A stretch of 7,069 nt of DNA from Hyphomicrobiales bacterium (GTDB lineage: Bacteria; Pseudomonadota; Alphaproteobacteria; Rhizobiales; Rhizobiaceae): the NCBI GenBank assembly GCA_011087745.1, contig JAALLB010000093.1, positions 1 to 7,069 of the forward strand, read 5' to 3'. Each line of letters opens with the position of its first letter. Position 1 is the stretch's first letter. Below are positions 5,529 to 7,069 of this stretch, in pieces. The position numbers and the translations under genes were made by a program. The notes under the pieces are model-generated. The model made no database searches. It had not been told where the DNA came from and saw only the letters and a list, made by a program, of their open reading frames with translations.

Positions 5529-6703
5529 AAGCAGTTTGCATAATAGGTAGTTGTCACTGGCCAGTCAGAAAACAACCCCTTGATGCCAACATCTTTATGC
5601 AAGGTATGTAACAGGTTCATGACATCACCATCGTTATTGATGAGGTTTGAGATGGATTGGTAATACCATCCACCGCCATTTTTTAGGGAGCCAGAGCGTT
5701 CTGCGGTCCAAGCGATGATGTTTATGTCAGCAGCTTTTGCTTGTTTTGCATAAATTGATGGAGTTATTTTTCCATTTTCATCTGTTACCAAAACCCACAT
5801 CGGTGGAGCGATGTAATTGACTCCCATGGCCTTAAGATCAGACATTTTGTGAATCCAGGTTTCCGGCTTCATGGGAGACCAGCCAGACACTCTGAAACTT
5901 GCGTCCAACCAGACTGCCTGATTACCGAATTTTGGTTCATTCTTTATCCAGTATAAAACATCTTTGAGATTGAAGGATTGCGGAAACACATCTGAGGCGG
6001 GGATACCTGCTTTTTTGTATTCCTCAATCATTGCCTGTGCGTACATCTGTTGGGTGTAGCCTTCAAAGGGCAACGTAACTGATGGTGCTTTCAACTCGGG
6101 TGTAAATTTGGAACCTAATGATTTGATGAGTTCAATGGATTCTGCATGGGTCATCAATGTGGCGTTGGCGGCGCCTTCCAAATAACGCTCAACGCTTTTA
6201 GCATCCTTGTTTGCTGCATCATTCTTGCCTTTTAACGTTTTAAATTCTGCAAGAGAGATTTCTGATGTACGGCACTCTGCATTTGCCGGATTGGTATCAC
6301 TTGCTGGCGCAAAGGCTGATTTGCAGGTTGAAGCAAGGCTGGTTTGCAGAATGTCAGTTGTTGTGTGCAAGTCATTTTGTGAATGTCGGCACACGAGTTG
6401 CTTGTCTTTGGTAAACGTCACATCACACTCAATAATTCCTGCATCCATTTTTGCTGCTGCTATATAACTTTCCTTGGTATGTTCAGGAAATTTCAGTGCA
6501 GCGCCGCGGTGACCTATTGACCAGCTGGATTTTTTAAAAGGACCCGTCTTGCAGGCCTTGAGTTGGTCTTTTAATGGACCCGAATCCATATCATCAACGA
6601 GGTAAAAGGGCCGTGGCCCAAGGTGCACTGTTGGCTCAGCTGCGTATGTGACATTAAACGAAGCAATCACGAGTACAAATGAAAATACTATTTGATAAAG
6701 CAT
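5516..6703 (-). CDS. Secreted glycerophosphodiester phosphodiesterase (GDPD family)
   Basis: A 395-residue protein of the GDPD family, which hydrolyses glycerophosphodiesters to glycerol-3-phosphate and an alcohol. Residues 1-21 form a Sec signal peptide (hydrophobic core, cleavage likely after TYA), so it should act in the periplasm or outside. Catalytic elements: H65 and R66 in IGHRGA, E92 and D94 in IECDV (metal ligands), and H107 in VCRHS (general acid). The usual ENT motif reads EHT (74-76). Residues about 115-190 form an insertion relative to short cytoplasmic GDPDs. Six cysteines (51, 93, 105, 127, 144, 391) could form disulfides. The ATG at 6703 gives the signal peptide directly; only a GGA in GGAAACC precedes it. 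It starts 24 bp after the LOG-family gene and is followed by an intrinsic terminator, implying a two-gene or longer minus-strand operon. Exact substrate unknown. Confidence 0.9.
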   Translation of the reverse strand: MLYQIVFSFVLVIASFNVTYAAEPTVHLGPRPFYLVDDMDSGPLKDQLKACKTGPFKKSSWSIGHRGAALKFPEHTKESYIAAAKMDAGIIECDVTFTKDKQLVCRHSQNDLHTTTDILQTSLASTCKSAFAPASDTNPANAECRTSEISLAEFKTLKGKNDAANKDAKSVERYLEGAANATLMTHAESIELIKSLGSKFTPELKAPSVTLPFEGYTQQMYAQAMIEEYKKAGIPASDVFPQSFNLKDVLYWIKNEPKFGNQAVWLDASFRVSGWSPMKPETWIHKMSDLKAMGVNYIAPPMWVLVTDENGKITPSIYAKQAKAADINIIAWTAERSGSLKNGGGWYYQSISNLINNDGDVMNLLHTLHKDVGIKGLFSDWPVTTTYYANCFGLN

Positions 6704-6727
6704 GGGTCGGTTTCCATGAAAAAGTGC

Positions 6728-7069
6728 CTAACTGTGGATGGCAGAGACAACATCTTCTGCTTTATCAATCACAATTGGCTGAATTTTGTTGGCTGTGTGA
6801 ATAAAGCCGGATTTCTTCATATGATCGATTAAATCAAGCATGGGTTTCCAAAAATCATTCGTATTTAGAAATGCGATTGGCTTTTCGTGTCTGCCCAATT
6901 GGGCCCACGTAATAATTTCAACGATTTCTTCCAGAGTTCCTATGCCGCCTGGTAGAGCGATGAAAGCATCTGATTGTTCAAACATCATTTGTTTTCGTTT
7001 GTGCATGTTGGGGGTAACTATACTCCGAGTCCTTGAAAATCTGATTATTTGGGGTTGACGTTTCAGGCT
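6728..7069 (-). CDS. LOG-family protein (TIGR00730 type), 5' end outside window
   Basis: This is the C-terminal 113 residues of a LOG-family Rossmann-fold protein. Characterised members are cytokinin riboside 5'-monophosphate phosphoribohydrolases that release free base from nucleotide monophosphates; older annotations say lysine decarboxylase, without support. The nucleotide-binding and catalytic signature PGGIGTLEE is present, preceded by MHKRKQMMFEQSDAF, which holds the conserved Arg, and followed by WAQLGRHEKPI. The ATG at 7006 (MHKRK) is an internal conserved methionine rather than the start: the frame stays open to the window edge, and IVTPN before it fits the family. The gene therefore continues beyond 7069. 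It ends with TAG 24 bp before the phosphodiesterase gene and is probably co-transcribed with it. Bacterial substrates are mostly AMP or related nucleotides, so cytokinin production cannot be inferred. Confidence 0.88.
   Translation of the reverse strand, partial: SLKRQPQIIRFSRTRSIVTPNMHKRKQMMFEQSDAFIALPGGIGTLEEIVEIITWAQLGRHEKPIAFLNTNDFWKPMLDLIDHMKKSGFIHTANKIQPIVIDKAEDVVSAIHS

Noticed and set aside
6704..6727. Separate promoter for the phosphodiesterase gene
   Set aside because: Only 24 bp separate it from the preceding LOG-family stop, and no recognisable -35/-10 pair fits, so co-transcription is simpler.
6893..6902. Palindrome CCCAATTGGG
   Set aside because: It lies inside conserved LOG coding sequence (WAQLGRH region) and is explained by codons.
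6728..7006. Complete 92-residue LOG protein starting at 7006
   Set aside because: The frame remains open to the window edge, and MHKRK is an internal conserved segment of a protein that is normally about twice this length.

Overview
The window looks like ordinary chromosomal DNA from an alphaproteobacterium, most likely Hyphomicrobiales (Rhizobiales). This rests on the protein flavours (a CysRS with an extra segment before its second zinc cysteine and a TTWEVKR-type C-terminus, a CimA of the long 530-residue type, and a LOG protein with a PGGIGTLEE motif) and on my memory of similar neighbourhoods, not on a search. Base composition is moderate, lower in GC than most soil rhizobia, so a marine or host-associated member is possible. 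I see no mobile element, CRISPR array, tRNA or rRNA, and no candidate for a wholly new system.

Left part (1-940, + strand): a 3' remnant of an SRAP/YedK-type abasic-site protease (SOS response-associated peptidase). It keeps the IHxRMPV active-site block, but stop codons lie just upstream in frame. It is joined through a TAATG stop/start overlap to a LysE/ArgO-type amino-acid exporter. A 182-bp gap (941-1122) follows, holding a 12-bp tandem repeat, hairpins, a 15-bp palindrome and a tentative promoter.

Central operon (1123-5469, + strand): cysS (cysteinyl-tRNA synthetase), a small GFA/CENP-V-like zinc protein, cimA (citramalate synthase) and rarD (EamA-type permease). Each consecutive pair overlaps by exactly 4 nt (ATGA, ATGA, GTGA), implying one transcript with tight translational coupling. 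The cysS/GFA and GFA/cimA junctions carry the same 23-bp sequence (Shine-Dalgarno, stop, start, first codons), so the GFA gene sits between perfect direct repeats. This is the most unusual feature here.

Right part (5453-7069, - strand): a LOG-family nucleotide phosphoribohydrolase running off the window edge, then a secreted glycerophosphodiester phosphodiesterase 24 bp downstream. They converge on rarD. The 46-bp space between the converging genes holds two hairpins. One is a clear minus-strand intrinsic terminator whose stem and U-tract lie in the last codons of rarD. The other is a perfect 10-bp inverted repeat spanning the phosphodiesterase stop codon.
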